From Anomaloglossus baeobatrachus (lineage: Eukaryota; Chordata; Amphibia; Anura; Aromobatidae), in NCBI RefSeq assembly GCF_048569485.1, contig NC_134358.1, positions 216,662,128 through 216,726,127 of the forward strand: a stretch of DNA of 64,000 bases, read 5' to 3'. Numbering within the stretch: position 1 is the first letter of the stretch; each line of letters begins with the position of its first letter. Below are positions 46,826 through 59,164 of the stretch, piece after piece. Made by a program: the position numbers and the translations under genes. Under the pieces are notes generated by a model that was not told the DNA's origin, did not search any database, and worked only from the letters and a program-made list of their open reading frames with translations.

Positions 46826-48754
46826 CTTTCGGCCTCCTCACACCGCATCCTCGGTCGGTGGCAGGCTTTCCCGCTTTTGCGGCGCCTGGCTGCCACAGGT
46901 AAAAGACCGTTGGGTGAGAGACATTCTGTCTCACGGTTACAGGATAGAGTTCAGCTCTCGTCCTCCGACTCGATTCTTCAGAACATCTCCGCCCCCCGAG
47001 CGAGCCGATGCTCTTCTTCAGGCGGTGTGCACTCTGAAGGCAGAAGGAGTGGTGATCCCTGTTCCTTTTCAGCAACAGGGTCACGGTTTTTACTCCAACT
47101 TGTTCGTGGTGCCGAAAAAGGACGGATCCTTCCGTCCTGTTCTGGACCTAAAACTGCTCAACAAACACGTAAAAACCAGGCGGTTCCGGATGGAATCGCT
47201 CCGCTCCGTCATTGCCTCAATGTCCCAAGGAGATTTCCTAGCATCAATCGACATCAAAGATGCTTATCTCCACGTACCGATTGCTCCAGAGCATCAGCGC
47301 TTCCTGCGTTTCGCCATAGGGGACGAACACCTTCAGTTCGTAGCACTGCCTTTCGGCCTGGCGACAGCCCCACGGGTCTTCACCAAGGTCATGGCAACAG
47401 TAGTAGCAGTTCTGCACTCTCAGGGACACTCGGTGATCCCTTAGACGATCTGCTTGTCAAGGCACCCTCTCGAGTGGCATGCCAACACAGCCTGAACATT
47501 GCTCTGGAGACTCTCCAGAGTTTCGGGTGGATCATCAATTTTCCAAAGTCAAATCTGACACCGGCCCAATCACTGACATATCTCGGCATGGAGTTTCATA
47601 CTCTCTCAGCGATAGTGAAGCTTCCGCTGGACAAACAGCGTTCACTACAGACAGGGGTGCAATCTCTCCTTCAAGGCCAGTCACACCCCTTGAGGCGCCT
47701 CATGCACTTCCTAGGGAAGATGGTAGCAGCAATGGAGGCAGTTCCTTTTGCGCAGTTTCACCTGCGTCCACTTCAATGGGACATTCTCCGCAAATGGGAC
47801 AGGAAGTCGACGTCCCTCGACAGGAACGTTTCCCTTTCTCGGGCAGCCAAGGCTTCCCTTCAGTGGTGGCTTCTTCCCACTTCTCTGTCGAAGGGGAAAT
47901 CCTTCCTGCCCCCATCCTGGGCTGTGGTCACGACGGACGCGAGTCTGTCAGGGTGGGGAGCGGTCTTTCTCCACCACAGGGCTCAGGGTACTTGGACTCA
48001 GCCAGAGTCCTCCCTTCAGATCAATGTTCTGGAGATAAGAGCAGTGTATCTTGCCCTAAAGGCGTTCCAGCCGTGGCTGGAAGGCAAGCAGATCCGAATT
48101 CAGTCAGACAACTCCACAGCGGTGGCATACATCAACCACTAAGGCGGAACACGCAGTCGGCAAGCCTTCCAGGAAGTCCGGCGGATTCTGCTATGGGTGG
48201 AAGCCACAGCCTCCACCATATCCGCAGTTCACATCCCGGGCGTAGAAAACTGGGAAGCAGACTTTCTCAGTCGCCAGGGCATGGACGCAGGGGAATGGTC
48301 CCTTCACCCGGACGTGTTTCAGGAGATCTGTTGCCGCTGGGGGATGCCGGACGTCGACCTAATGGCGTCCCGGCACAACAACAAGGTCCCGACATTCATG
48401 GCACGGTCTCAAGATCACAGAGCTCTGGCGGCAGACGCCTTAGTTCAGGACTGGTCGCAGTTTCAACTCCCTTATGTGTTTCCTCCTCTGGCACTGTTGC
48501 CCAGAGTGTTACGCAAGATCAGGTCCGACTGCCGCCGCGCCATCCTCGTCGCTCCAGACTGGCCGAGGAGGTCGTGGTACCCGGATCTGTAGCATCTCAC
48601 GGTGGGCCAACCGTGGGCACTACCAGACCGACCAGACTTGCTGTCTCAAGGACCGTTTTTCCATCTGAATTCTGCGGCCCTCAACCTGACTGTGTGGCCA
48701 TTGAGTCCTGGATCCTAGCGTCTTCAGGGTTATCTCAAGAGGTCATTGCCACTA

Positions 48755-49737
48755 TGAGACAGGCTAGGAAACCAACGTCCGCCAAGATCTACCACAGGAC
48801 GTGGAGGATATTCTTATCCTGGTGCTCTGATCAGGGTTTTTCTCCATGGCCATTTGCCTTGCCCACTTTTCTTTCCTTCCTTCAATCCGGATTGGAAAAA
48901 GGTTTGTCGCTCGGCTCCCTTAAGGGACAAGTCTCAGCGCTCTCTGTGTTCTTTCAGAAGCGCCTAACCAGACTTCCACAGGTACGCACGTTCCTGCAGG
49001 GGGTTTGTCACATAGTCCCTCCTTACAAGCGGCCGTTAGAACCCTGGGATCTGAACAGGGTGCTGATGGCTCTTCAGAAACCACCTTTCGAGCCAATGAG
49101 GGACATTTCTCTCTCACGCCTTTCGCAGAAAGTGGCCTTCCTAGTAGCAGTCACATCACTTCGGAGAGTGTCTGAGCTAGCAGCGCTGTCATGCAAAGCC
49201 CCTTTCCTGGTGTTTCACCAGGACAAGGTGGTTCTGCGTCCGGTTCCGGAATTTCTCCCTAAGGTGGTATCCCCCTTTCATCTCAATCAGGATATCTCCT
49301 TACCCTCTTTTTGTCCTCATCCAGTTCACCAATGTGAAAGGGATTTGCACTTGTTAGATCTGGTGAGAGCACTCAGACTCTACATTTCTCGTACGGCGCC
49401 CCTGCGCCGCTCGGATGCACTCTTTGTCCTTGTCGCTGGCCAGCGTAAAGGGTCACAGGCTTCCAAATCAACCCTGGCTCGGTGGATCAAGGAACCAATT
49501 CTCGAAGCTTACCTATCTTCTGGGCTTCCGGTTCCCTCAGGGCTGAGGGCCCATTCTACCAGAGCCATGGGTGTGTCCTGGGCTTTGCGGCACCAGGCTA
49601 CGGCTCAGCAGGTGTGTCAGGCAGCTACCTGGTCGAGCCTGCACACTTTCACGAAACACTATCAGGTGCATACCTATGCTTCGGCAGATGCCAGCCTAGG
49701 TAGGCGAGTCCTTCAGGCGGCGGTTGCCCACCTGTAG
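48755..49737 (+). CDS. DIRS copy C tyrosine recombinase domain
   Basis: Same organisation as in copy B: KIYHRTWRIFLSWCS core-binding part, [13 protein letters not shown] with the first arginine, AHSTRA (H-x-x-R), FTKHYQ with the tyrosine, ending LQAAVAHL at 49737. The frame is open far upstream over RNase H, so the true start is unknown. Confidence 0.85.
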
Positions 49738-50222
49738 GAAGGGGCCGTTTTACGGCTCTATTACGAGGTTTTACTTTACCCACCCAGGGACTGCTTTTGG
49801 ACGTCCCAATTGTCTGGGTCTCCCAATGGAGCGACAAAGAAGAAGGGAATTTTGTTTACTTACCGTAAATTCCTTTTCTTCTAGCTCCAATTGGGAGACC
49901 CAGCACCCGCCCCTGTTCCCTTCGGGCTGTTCTTTGTGTACACATGTTGTTCATGTTGAATGGTTTCAGTTCTCCGAAATTTCTTCGGATTGAATTTACT
50001 TTAAACCAATTTATAACTTTTACTCCTTCTTGCTTTTGCACCAAAACTGAGGAGCCCGTGAGGCACGGGGGGTGTATAGGCAGAAGGGGAGGGGCTTTAC
50101 ACTTTTAAGTGTAATACTTTGTGTGGCCTCCGGAGGCAGAAGCTATACACCCAATTGTCTGGGTCTCCCAATTGGAGCTAGAAGAAAAGGAATTTACGGT
50201 AAGTAAACAAAATTCCCTTCTT

Positions 50223-50474
50223 TTGCTGCATGGACTCTCGAGACACTGCACACTTATACACAACAAAAGTGTCGTTTAAAATCACTCCTATTAAATATAT
50301 TTCTCCTAATGTTCCCAATAGACTTGAAACACTTGGCAAAATAGACATTCTGGATCTATAAACTGAAAACTCTGAAGCCCTCAGGTCTAAATGAAATAAC
50401 AGATCTATTTTATTGAATCAGATTTTCTTATGTATTGTTTTTCACAGGCTGCATGATACCTTCTTAATGTTTTA
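50223..50474 (+). other. Penelope-like element tail between DIRS copies C and D
   Basis: About 250 bases whose translation (FKITPIKYISPNVPNRLETL) resembles the C-terminal tail of Penelope-like endonucleases and continues the segment cut at 44240. It joins the two DIRS copies. Confidence 0.6.
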
Positions 50475-53400
50475 TTTCTTTGTCGCTCCATTGGGAGACC
50501 CAGACAATCGGGTGTATAGCTTCTGCCTCCGGAGGCCACACAAAGTATTACACTTAAAAGTGTAAAGCCCCTCCCCTTCTGCCTATACACCCCCCCCGTG
50601 CATCACGGGCTCCTCAGTTTTTATGCTTTGTGCGAAGGAGGCACACATGCACGCATAGCTCCACAATTTAGTCAGCAGCAGCTGCTGACTATATCGGATG
50701 GAAGAAAAGAGGGCCCATAACAGGGCCCCCGGCATGCTCCCTTCTCACCCCACTCTGGTCGGCGGTGCTGTTAAGGTTGAGGTACCCATTGCGGGTACAT
50801 AGGCAGGAGCCACATGCTGTTTTCACTCCCCATCCCTTAAGGGCTCTGGGTGAAGTGGGATCCTAATCGGTCTCCAGGCACTGGGACCGTGCTCCCTCCG
50901 CAGCCCCTGGGGAATCTGCTGGACAGGAGCTGGGTATAGTCAGGGACAAGGCCCTGCTACTGTGAGGTACTCTGTGTCCCCTCGGGGACGGCGCATGGAG
51001 CGCTTGTGTCATACACGCTGCAGCACTGCTGGGTGTGTTAGTGCGCCGGGACTACCGCGCTGACCGCGCTTGTTTGCCGGCCGCGCTTATAACTTTTTAG
51101 TCCCCGGCTTCTGCGGCCTAGTACCGCATATTCCCGCCCCCGGGCCTGCCAGTCAGGGGAAGGGAGGGACGCTGCACTGGACGTCAGCGCTGAGGGCCGG
51201 AGCATACTTTGTATCCTCCTCCCCCCTCACTGAGCACCGTGGGGCACCAGATTCCCGCACTTTCTTGGGCACGCCCACGGCCCCCTCCTCCTCACAGAAC
51301 GCCGGCAGCCATTCCTGTCAGCACTTCTGAAGCTGGAGAGGAGAGACAACACGGCTCTGGGAGGCCCAGGCAGGGAATCTGGTGGTCACACAACCGCTTT
51401 GGGCGGTCGGTAAGCCGCACCTGTTTCTAGGTGCTGGCCCCCCTGGGTGCCGAAGTGTATATATATATATATGCTTATATGCTATACATTTACTCTGTAC
51501 GGTCGCACTGTTGGTTTTTGGCTATATACCCTCCCGGATTGTACTCAGAGGAGACAACAGCATGTCGTCCACAAAAAGCAAGGGTGCCAAAGCACAGGCT
51601 TACTTTGCAACCTGTACCTCGTGTACGGCTATACTACCGGCAGGTTCCACCTACCCTCATTGTGTGCAATGCTTGGCCCCTGTGGCACTTACTCAGCCGG
51701 AGCCTCTGCCACTGGTGGCCCAAGTGGAACCACCTGCTACCACTGTCCAGGTGACAGGGACGGAGTTTGCAGTATTTGCTGACAAACTTTCTGAGAGTAT
51801 GGATAAATGGTCTGCTAAGATACTAGAAGCCTTGCAGTCCAGGCCGGTAACACAGGCCCCGGGCATTGTTGAATCATTGACCCCAGGCCCCCCTCGGTTG
51901 GAGCAGCAAAGTGCTCCTGGGGTGACTCATAGGTCCCAAGATGAGGTCTCTGACACGGGCCTAAGCGGGCTCGCTGGGAGCTTCCCTCGACTTCATCACA
52001 CTGCTCAGGGTCTCAGCAAGACTCTCTAGAGGATGAAGCGGAGGTGGCAGATCAGGATTCTGATCCTGAGGCCGCTCTCAACCTTGATACACCTGAGGGG
52101 GACGCCATAGTAAACGACCTTATAGCGTCCATCAATCAGGTGTTGGATCTTTCTCCCCCAGCTCCTCCAATTGAGGAGTCAGCTTCTCAGCAGGAGAAAT
52201 TCCGTTTTAGGTTTCCCAAACGTACAATGAGTACGTTTCTGGATCACTCAGACTTCAGAGAGGCAGTCCAGAAACACCGAGCTTGTCCAGATAAGCGCTT
52301 TTCTAAGCGCCTTAAGGACACACGTTATCCCTTCCCCCCTGACGTTGTCAAGGGTTGGGCTCAGTGTCCCAAGGTGGATCCTCCAGTCTCCAGACTGGCG
52401 GCTAGATCCATAGTTGCAGTGGAAGATGGGGCTTCACTCAAAGATGCCACTGACAGACAGATGGAGCTCTGGTTGAAATCCATCTATGAGGCTATTGGTG
52501 CGTCCTTTGCTCCGGCATTCGCAGCCGTATGGGCACTCCAAGCTATCAGCTTGTCACTCGCAGATTAATGCAGTCACACGTGCCTCTGCTCCGCAGGTGG
52601 TGTCCTTAACCTCTCAGGCGTCGGCGTTTGCGTCCTACGCCATTAATGCTGTCCTGGACTCTGCGAGCCGTACGGCGGTAACATCCGCCAATTCGGTGGC
52701 AGTCCGCAGGGCCATGTGGCTACGTGAATGGAAGGCAGACTCTGCTTCCAAAAAGTTCTTAACCGGTTTGCCATTTTCTGGCGACCGCCTGTTTGGTGAG
52801 CGATTGGATGAAATCATTAAACAATCCAAGGGAAAGGACTCTTCCTTACCCCAGTCCAAACCAAATAGACCTCAACAACGGAAGGGACAATCGAGGTTTC
52901 GGTCCTTTCGGCCCGCGGGCAGGTCTCAATTCTCCTCGTCCAACAGGCCACAGAAGGGTCAGACGAACTCCGATTCATGGCGGTCTAAGTCACGTCCTAA
53001 AAAGACCGCCGGAGGAACCGCTCCCAAAGCGGCCTCCTCATGACTTTCGGCCTCTTCACACCGCATCCTCGGTCGGTGGCAGGCTCTCCCGCTTTTGCGA
53101 CGCCTGGCTGCCACAGGTACAAGACCGTTGGGTGAGAGACATTCTGTCTCACGGTTACAGGATAGAGTTCAGCTCTCGTCCTCTGACTCGATTCTTCAGA
53201 ACATCTCCGCCCCCCGAGCGAGCCGATGCTCTTCTTCAGGCGGTGTGCACTCTGAAGGCAGAAGGAGTGGTGGTCCCTGTTCCTCTTCAGCAACAGGGTC
53301 ACGGTTTTTACTCCAACTTGTTTGTGGTGCCAAAAAAGGACGGATCTTTCCGTCCTGTTCTGGACCTAAAACTGCTCAACAAACACGTAAAAACCAGGCG

Positions 53401-56400
53401 GTTCCGGATGGAATCGCTCCGATCCGTCATCGCCTCAATGTCCCAAGGAGATTTCCTAGCATCAATCGACATCAAAGATGCTTATCTCCACGTACCGATT
53501 GCACCAGAGCATCAACGCTTCCTGCGTTTCGCCATAGGGGACGAACACCTTCAGTTCGTGGCACTGCCTTTCGGCCTGGCGACAGCACCACGGGTCTTCA
53601 CCAAGGTCATGGCAACAGTGGTAGCAGTCCTACACTCTCAGGGACACTCGGTGATCCCTTACTTAGACGATCTGCTTGTCAAGGCACCCTCTCGAGTGGC
53701 ATGCCAACACAGCCTGGACATTGCTCTGGAGACTCTCCAGAGATTCGGGTGGATCATCAATTTCCCAAAGTCAAATCTGACACCGGCCCAATCACTGACA
53801 TATCTCGGCATGGAGTTTCATACTCTCTCAGCGATAGTGAAGCTTCCGCTGGACAAACAGCGTTCACTACAGACAGGGGTGCAATCTCTCCTTCAAGGCC
53901 AGTCACACCCCTTGAGGCGCCTCATGCACTTCCTAGGGAAGATGGTGGCAGCAATGGAGGCAGTTCCTTTGCGCAGTTTCATCTGCGTCCACTTCAATGG
54001 GACATTCTCCGCAAGTGGGACAGGAAGTCGACGTCCCTAGACAGGAACGTCTCCCTTTCTCAGGCAGCCAAAGCCTCCCTTCGGTGGTGGCTTCTTCCCA
54101 CTTCATTGTCGAAGGGGAAATCCTTCCTACCCCCATCCTGGGCGGTGGTCACGACGGACGCGAGTCTGTCAGGGTGGGGAGCGGTCTTTCTCCACCACAA
54201 GGCTCAGGGTACCTGGACTCAGCCAGAGTCCTCCCTTCAGATCAATGTTCTGGAGATAAGGGCAGTGTATCTTGCCCTAAAGGCGTTCCAGCCGTGGCTG
54301 GAAGGCAAGCAGATCCGAATTCAGTCGGACAACTCCACAGCGGTGGCATACATCAACCACCAAGGCGGAACACGCAGTCGGCAAGCCTTCCAGGAAGTCC
54401 GGCGGATTCTGCTGTGGGTGGAAGCCACAGCATCCACCATATCCGCAGTTCACATCCCGGGCGTAGAAAACTGGGAAGCAGACTTTCTCAGTCGCCAGGG
54501 CATGGACGCAGGGGAATGGCTCCTTCACCCGGACGTGTTTCAAGAGATCTGTTGCCGCTGGGGGATGCCGGACGTCGACCTAATGGCGTCCCGGCACAAC
54601 AACAAGGTCCCAGCATTCATGGCACGGTCTCAAGATCACAGAGCTCTGGCGGCAGACGCATTAGTTCAGGATTGGTCGCAGTTTCAACTGCCTTATGTGT
54701 TTCCTCCTCTGGCACTGTTGCCCAGAGTGTTACGCAAGATCAGGTCCGACTGCCGCCGCGCCATCCTCGTCGCTCCAGACTGGCCGAGGAGGTCGTGGTA
54801 CCCGGATCTGTGGCATCTCACGGTGGGCCAACCGTGGGCACTACCAGACCGACCAGACTTGCTGTCTCAAGGGCCGTTTTTCCATCTGAATTCTGCGGCC
54901 CTCAACCTGACTGTGTGGCCATTGAGTCCTGGATCTTAGCGTCTTCAGGATTATGTCAAGAGGTCATTGCCACTATGAGACAGGCCAGGAAACCAACGTC
55001 CGCCAAGATCTACCACAGGACGTGGAGGATATTCTTATCCTGGTGCTCTGATCAGGGTTTTACTCCCTGGCCATTTGCCTTGCCCACTTTTCTTTCCTTC
55101 CTTCAATCCGGATTGGAAAAGGGTTTGTCGCTCGGCTCCCTTAAGGGACAAGTCTCAGCGCTCTCTTTTTTCAGAAGCGCTTAGCCAGACTTCCACAGGT
55201 ACGCACGTTCCTACAGGGGGTTTGTCACATAGTCCCTCCTTACAAGCGTCCGTTAGAACCCTGGGATCTGAACAGGGCGCTGATGGCTCTTCAGAAACCA
55301 CCCTTCGAGCCAATGAAGGATATTTCTCTTTCACGCCTTTCGCAGAAAGTGGTCTTCCTAGTAGCAGTCACATCACTTCGGAGAGTGTCTGAGCTAGCAG
55401 CGCTGTCATGCAAAGCTCCTTTTCTGGTGTTTCACCAGGACAAGGTGGTTCTGCATCCGGTTCCGGAATTTCTCCCTAAGGTGGTATCCCCCTTTCATCT
55501 CAATCAGGATATCTCCTTACCTTCTTTTTGTCCTCATCCAGTTCACCAATGTGAAAAGGATTTGCACTTGTTAGATCTGGTGAGAGCACTCAGATTCTAC
55601 ATTTCTCGTACGGCGCCCCTGCGCCGCTCGGATGCACTCTTTGTCCTTGTCGCTGGCCAGCGTAAAGGGTCACAGGCTTCCAAATCAACCCTGGCTCGGT
55701 GGATCAAGGAACCAATTCTCGAAGCTTACCGTTCTTCTGGGCTTCCGGTTCCCTCAGGGCTGAAGGCCCATTCTACCAGAGCCGTGGGTGCGTCCTGGGC
55801 TTTGCGGCACCAGGCTACGGCTCAGCAGGTGTGTCAGGCGGCTACCTGGTCGAGCCTGCACACTTCCACGAAACACTATCAGGTGCATACCTATGCTTCG
55901 GCAGATGCCAGCCTAGGTAGGCGAGTCCTTCAGGCGGCGGTTGCCCACCTGTAGGAAGGGGCCGTTTTACGGCTCTATTGCGAGGTATTATTTTACCCAC
56001 CCAGGGACTGCTTTTGGACGTCCCAATTGTCTGGGTCTCCCAATGGAGCGACAAAGAAGAAGGGAATTTTGTTTACTTACCGTAAATTCCTTTTCTTCTA
56101 GCTCCAATTGGGAGACCCAGCACCCGCCCCTGTTCCCTTCGGGCTGTTGTTCTTTGTGTACACATGTTGTTCATGTTGAATGGTTTTCAGTTTTCCGAAC
56201 TTCCTTCGGATTGAATTTACTTTAGACCAATTTATAAGTTTCCTCCTTCCTGCTTTTGCACCAAAACTGAGGAGCCCGTGATGCACGGGGGGGTGTATAG
56301 GCAGAAGGGGAGGGGCTTTACACTTTTAAGTGTAATACTTTGTGTGGCCTCCGGAGGCAGAAGCTATACACCCGATTGTCTGGGTCTCCCAATTGGAGCT

Positions 56401-56443
56401 AGAAGAAAAGGAATTTACGGTAAGTAAACAAAATTCCCTTCTT
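50475..56443 (+). mobile_element. DIRS-type retrotransposon, copy D, young, broken
   Basis: Termini and internal complementary region (near 56010-56115) as in copy C. gag about 51.56-53.04 kb, reverse transcriptase about 53.07-53.97 kb with YLDDLLVKA near 53660, RNase H about 54.15-54.4 kb, recombinase about 54.97-55.95 kb. About half a dozen breaks, spread over gag, the reverse transcriptase and the recombinase. It is nearly identical to copy C over long stretches and lies 250 bp from it in the same orientation, but the flanks differ, so it is a separate insertion rather than a duplicated block. Confidence 0.95.
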
Positions 56444-56866
56444 AATATTCTGCTTTATCTTGTTTTGAAATTCTCCATAGTCTTTTAATTTTCTGTTGTA
56501 CAGGTACTGTTTTTTTAATTTAACAGGTTTTTAACCTGTAACCATAATTAGACCTTTTCCAAAGTTTTTTTTTTTTTTTTTTTTTTACATATAAACTAGC
56601 TGTAGTACCTGGGCATTGCCCGGGATAGTAACTGTCTCTCTCCCAGTCTGTCTGTCTCTGTCTCTTTCCCAATCTGTCTCGTTCCAGGTCTGTCGCTTTC
56701 CCCCAGGTCTGTCTCTTTCCTTGTCTCTGTCTTTCTCCGTCTATTTCTTTCCCTATCTCTGTCTGCCTTTGTCTGTCTCTATCCGTCTCTTTCCCTGTCT
56801 GTCTGTCTCGGTCTCTCTATCCGTCTCCCCACCGACATCTTTATTACCTCACACATAAGCTTCTTA
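56444..56866. other. T-tract and pyrimidine-rich (TCTG/TCTC)n tract
   Basis: AT-rich sequence with a T-run at 56562-56586, then AGCTGTAGTACCTGGGCATT and a long impure CT/TCTG-rich run (about 56625-56835). No gene. Confidence 0.6.
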
Positions 56867-57228
56867 GGCTATGTGCGCACGTTGCGTACAGTTCACTGCA
56901 GAAATTTCTGCAGCGATCTGAAGAGCACATGTGCGCTTTAAATCGCTGCAGAAATGTCCGTAGTGAAGCAGATTCCATGTGCTCTACCTGCAGCTCCTCC
57001 CATAGACAGAGCAGGAGCTGCTGGCAAAGCGCACAGAAGAAGTGACATGTCACTTCTTTTTACGCAGCGCTTCGGCAGTAGCCGAAGCGCTGCGCTCTAA
57101 AACGCCACGTGCGCACGGCCCCTGCACAATCTCCATAGACTGTGCAGGGGACGCAGGACGCATGCAGTTACGCTGCGCTACAAAGCGCAGCGTAACTGCA
57201 TGTATTTACGCAACGTGCGCACATAGCC
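56867..57228. mobile_element. Harbinger-like MITE, TTA target, 362 bp
   Basis: Starts GGCTATGTGCGCACGTTGCG and ends with the reverse complement, with TTA at 56864-56866 and 57229-57231. The interior has AGTGACATGTCACTTC and GCGCAGCGTAAC palindromic blocks. Third member of the family of 1367-1797. Confidence 0.85.
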
Positions 57229-57281
57229 TTATACTAACAATGTATTTTGTTCCTATAGCAACCAATTACAGCTCCTATTAA

Positions 57282-58801
57282 CCCCATAACGACCGCCTTA
57301 CTTTTTAAAACGGCGGCAAAAAAGGGTACTTATTCCTTTCTGCCGTTTTAAAACGGCGGTCAGAAAAAGGTAAATAGCACCCCCCAGCGTCAGAAAATCT
57401 CCAGGGTTTCAGCTACCGGGGGTAGCTGAGACCCTGGAGATCCATGATTCAGGCCGTTTTTTCCGGTCCCCGCTCACGTGATCACGGGTATACACCGTAT
57501 ACGATCACTTTACAGTAAATGACCGCGCCGGTAAAAAATGATTGATCTCCCATCTGGCATGATCAAACATGCCAGATGGGATATCAATCTCTTCCCCGGT
57601 CTCCTCCGGTCCCCCGGTGTCGTCAGTGACCCCCCCCCACCCCCTCCCGAAAATCCAAGATGGCTACACGCATAGAAGCGCGCCGGTAGCATTTACCCTT
57701 ATCCTCTGATTTCTGTCGCATGTGGCATGACCCATGCGACGGAAAACTGCTCCCCAGGCCCTGCCAGGTCACCCCCATTCCCTCCCGGTGTTCCCCCCGT
57801 ACCTGTCGGAGCGCTGATCCCCCGCGGCCCCCTCCTCCTTCACTGTGCACGCTGGTCACATGTTTGCTTTCAGAGACGCTGGCTGCTGCTGCTCGGCACA
57901 CTGCAGCTGTGACCCGGGGAGAGTGAGTGCAGATTCTTTCCACCCACTCTCCTCAAATGGAGGGTCTGCACGCCTAGAAAATGGGGGACATGTTCCCTGA
58001 GCGTTCTCCCTATATTCTAGAAGGTCCAGAATCGCAGCGAGACTTCCAAAATGGCTTACAGCGGACCCGGTTTTTTTTTTTCTTTTTTTTTTTTTTTCAA
58101 TAAATTGGTGAAAGAGGGGACGTTTTGGGGAGTGGTTTTTTTCAATTTTTTTTTTTTATTACTGTCAATTAGTTATGTCTGGTATCAAATAGACGCCGTG
58201 ACATAACTAATTGCTGGGCTTGATGCCAGGTGACATTACACATCTGGTATCAACCCCTTTATTACCCCGTTTGCCACCGCACCAGGGCAACGGGATGAAT
58301 TGGGGCAAAGCGCCAGGATTGGGACATCTAATGGATGCGGCACTTCTGGGGCGGCTGCGGCCTGCGATTTTTAGGCTGGGAAGAGTCCAATAACCATGGC
58401 TCTTCCCACCTTGAGAATACCAGACGCCAGCTGTCAGCTTCACCTTGGCTGGTGATCTAATTTGGGGGGGAGCCCACGTTTTTGTTTTTTTTAATTATTT
58501 ATAAATAATTAAAAAAAAACAAAACAGCTTGGGGAGCCCTCCAAATTGGTCACCAGAGAAGATGAAGCTGTCAGCTGTGGTTTGCAGGCTACAGCTGTCT
58601 GCTTTACCCTAGCTGGCTATCAAAAATAGGGGGGGACCTCACGTCATTTATTTTAATTATTTTTTTTTTTTGTCTAAATACAAGGCTAGGCACCTTTTAG
58701 TGGCACATGAAAGGCACTAAAGGGCGCCAGCTTAGAATATGCAGGGGGGTGGGATGTTATATATGTTTGACATCTATCCATTCATCTATTGTAGCATTTT
58801 A
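57282..58801. mobile_element. TTAA-type DNA element, left end and body rich in hairpins
   Basis: TTAA (57278-57281) then CCCCATAACGACCGCC, like the starts at 33791 and 41558. The body has three strong hairpins (57304-57352, 57399-57439, 57541-57589) and a +/-/+ repeated block at 58427-58643. No right terminus was found before DIRS copy E; the 385-bp repeats at 59165-60322 may belong to the same element. No coding region recognised. Confidence 0.55.
58427..58643. repeat. ~55-bp block in +, -, + arrangement
   Basis: CCAGCTGTCAGCTTCACC (58427) is inverted at 58561-58580 (GATGAAGCTGTCAGCTGTGG) and repeated directly at about 58590 (ACAGCTGTCTGCTTTACCC). The inverted pair spans about 75 bases per arm around an AATTATTTATAAATAATT centre. 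Confidence 0.75.
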
Positions 58802-59163
58802 GGCTGTGTGCCCACAATCAGGGTTTGCAGCGTTTTGGGCACAGAGTGTTTTCCCTGTGTCCATAGCGCTGCGTTGTGCAGTAGAAGCACAGTGGAAGGA
58901 TTTTTTAGAAATCCCATGCCCACTGTGCTTTTTTTTTCTCATAAACAGACCTGTGGTGCAGTTAACCAAGCCTCAGCATGTCAATTTTTGCTGCGGAGAC
59001 GAGAGTGTTTTCTGCAGGTAGAATAGAGCTAAAGTCCACAGCAGCCTGAACCCAAATCGTGGGCATGGGCAGCTGCGTTCTCCCGTGGACAACACTCACA
59101 TCTCTGCAGGAAGGCTGACACTGTGTACTAGACGCCGTGTCGCTGGATCATGGCCACATAGCC
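58802..59163. mobile_element. Probable Harbinger-like MITE relic
   Basis: TTA (58799-58801) then GGCTGTGTGCCCACAATC; the right end ...GGCCACATAGCC is its imperfect complement but lacks a clear TTA copy. Likely a diverged fourth member of the GGCTATGTG family. Confidence 0.5.
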
Positions 59164-59164
59164 G

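Larger units (their letters stand above)
44241..50222 (+). mobile_element. DIRS-type retrotransposon, copy C, young, nearly whole
   Basis: Left terminus TTTCTTTGTCGCTCCATTGG; right terminus ...GGTAAGTAAACAAAATTCCC then TTC. An inverted pair of about 150 bp at the two ends (GTGTATAG...CCTCCGGAGGC) and an internal complementary region near 49800-49905 complete the DIRS layout. Parts: gag 45335-46825; reverse transcriptase about 46.85-47.75 kb; RNase H about 47.9-48.2 kb ([13 protein letters not shown]); tyrosine recombinase about 48.75-49.74 kb. It is broken, with about three or four breaks, all outside gag and the recombinase domain. It is very close in sequence to D and E, so recent. It splits a Penelope-like element. 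Confidence 0.95.
41450..50474 (+). mobile_element. Penelope-like retroelement, decayed, interrupted twice
   Basis: A reverse transcriptase remnant lies at about 42840-43690, with a frame reading IDFLDLTLSHKDNKMSTKTFFKKV around 43450-43510, a segment characteristic of Penelope-like elements. A GIY-YIG endonuclease-like region follows (43752-44220, ending near VYLIDCNCRKLCGENN) and its C-terminal tail resumes at 50223-50400. Two elements interrupt it: a TTAA transposon at 41558-42782 and DIRS copy C at 44241-50222. The left limit (GAAGCGCAATAGGGTCTTAC near 41470) is uncertain, and the 3' part may extend past DIRS copy D. Many lesions; old. The clade (Neptune or Poseidon-like) is from motif memory only. 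Confidence 0.65.

Noticed and set aside
44241-56443. DIRS copies C and D as a segmental duplication
   Set aside because: The similarity stops exactly at the DIRS termini and the outer flanks differ, so two insertions explain it better.
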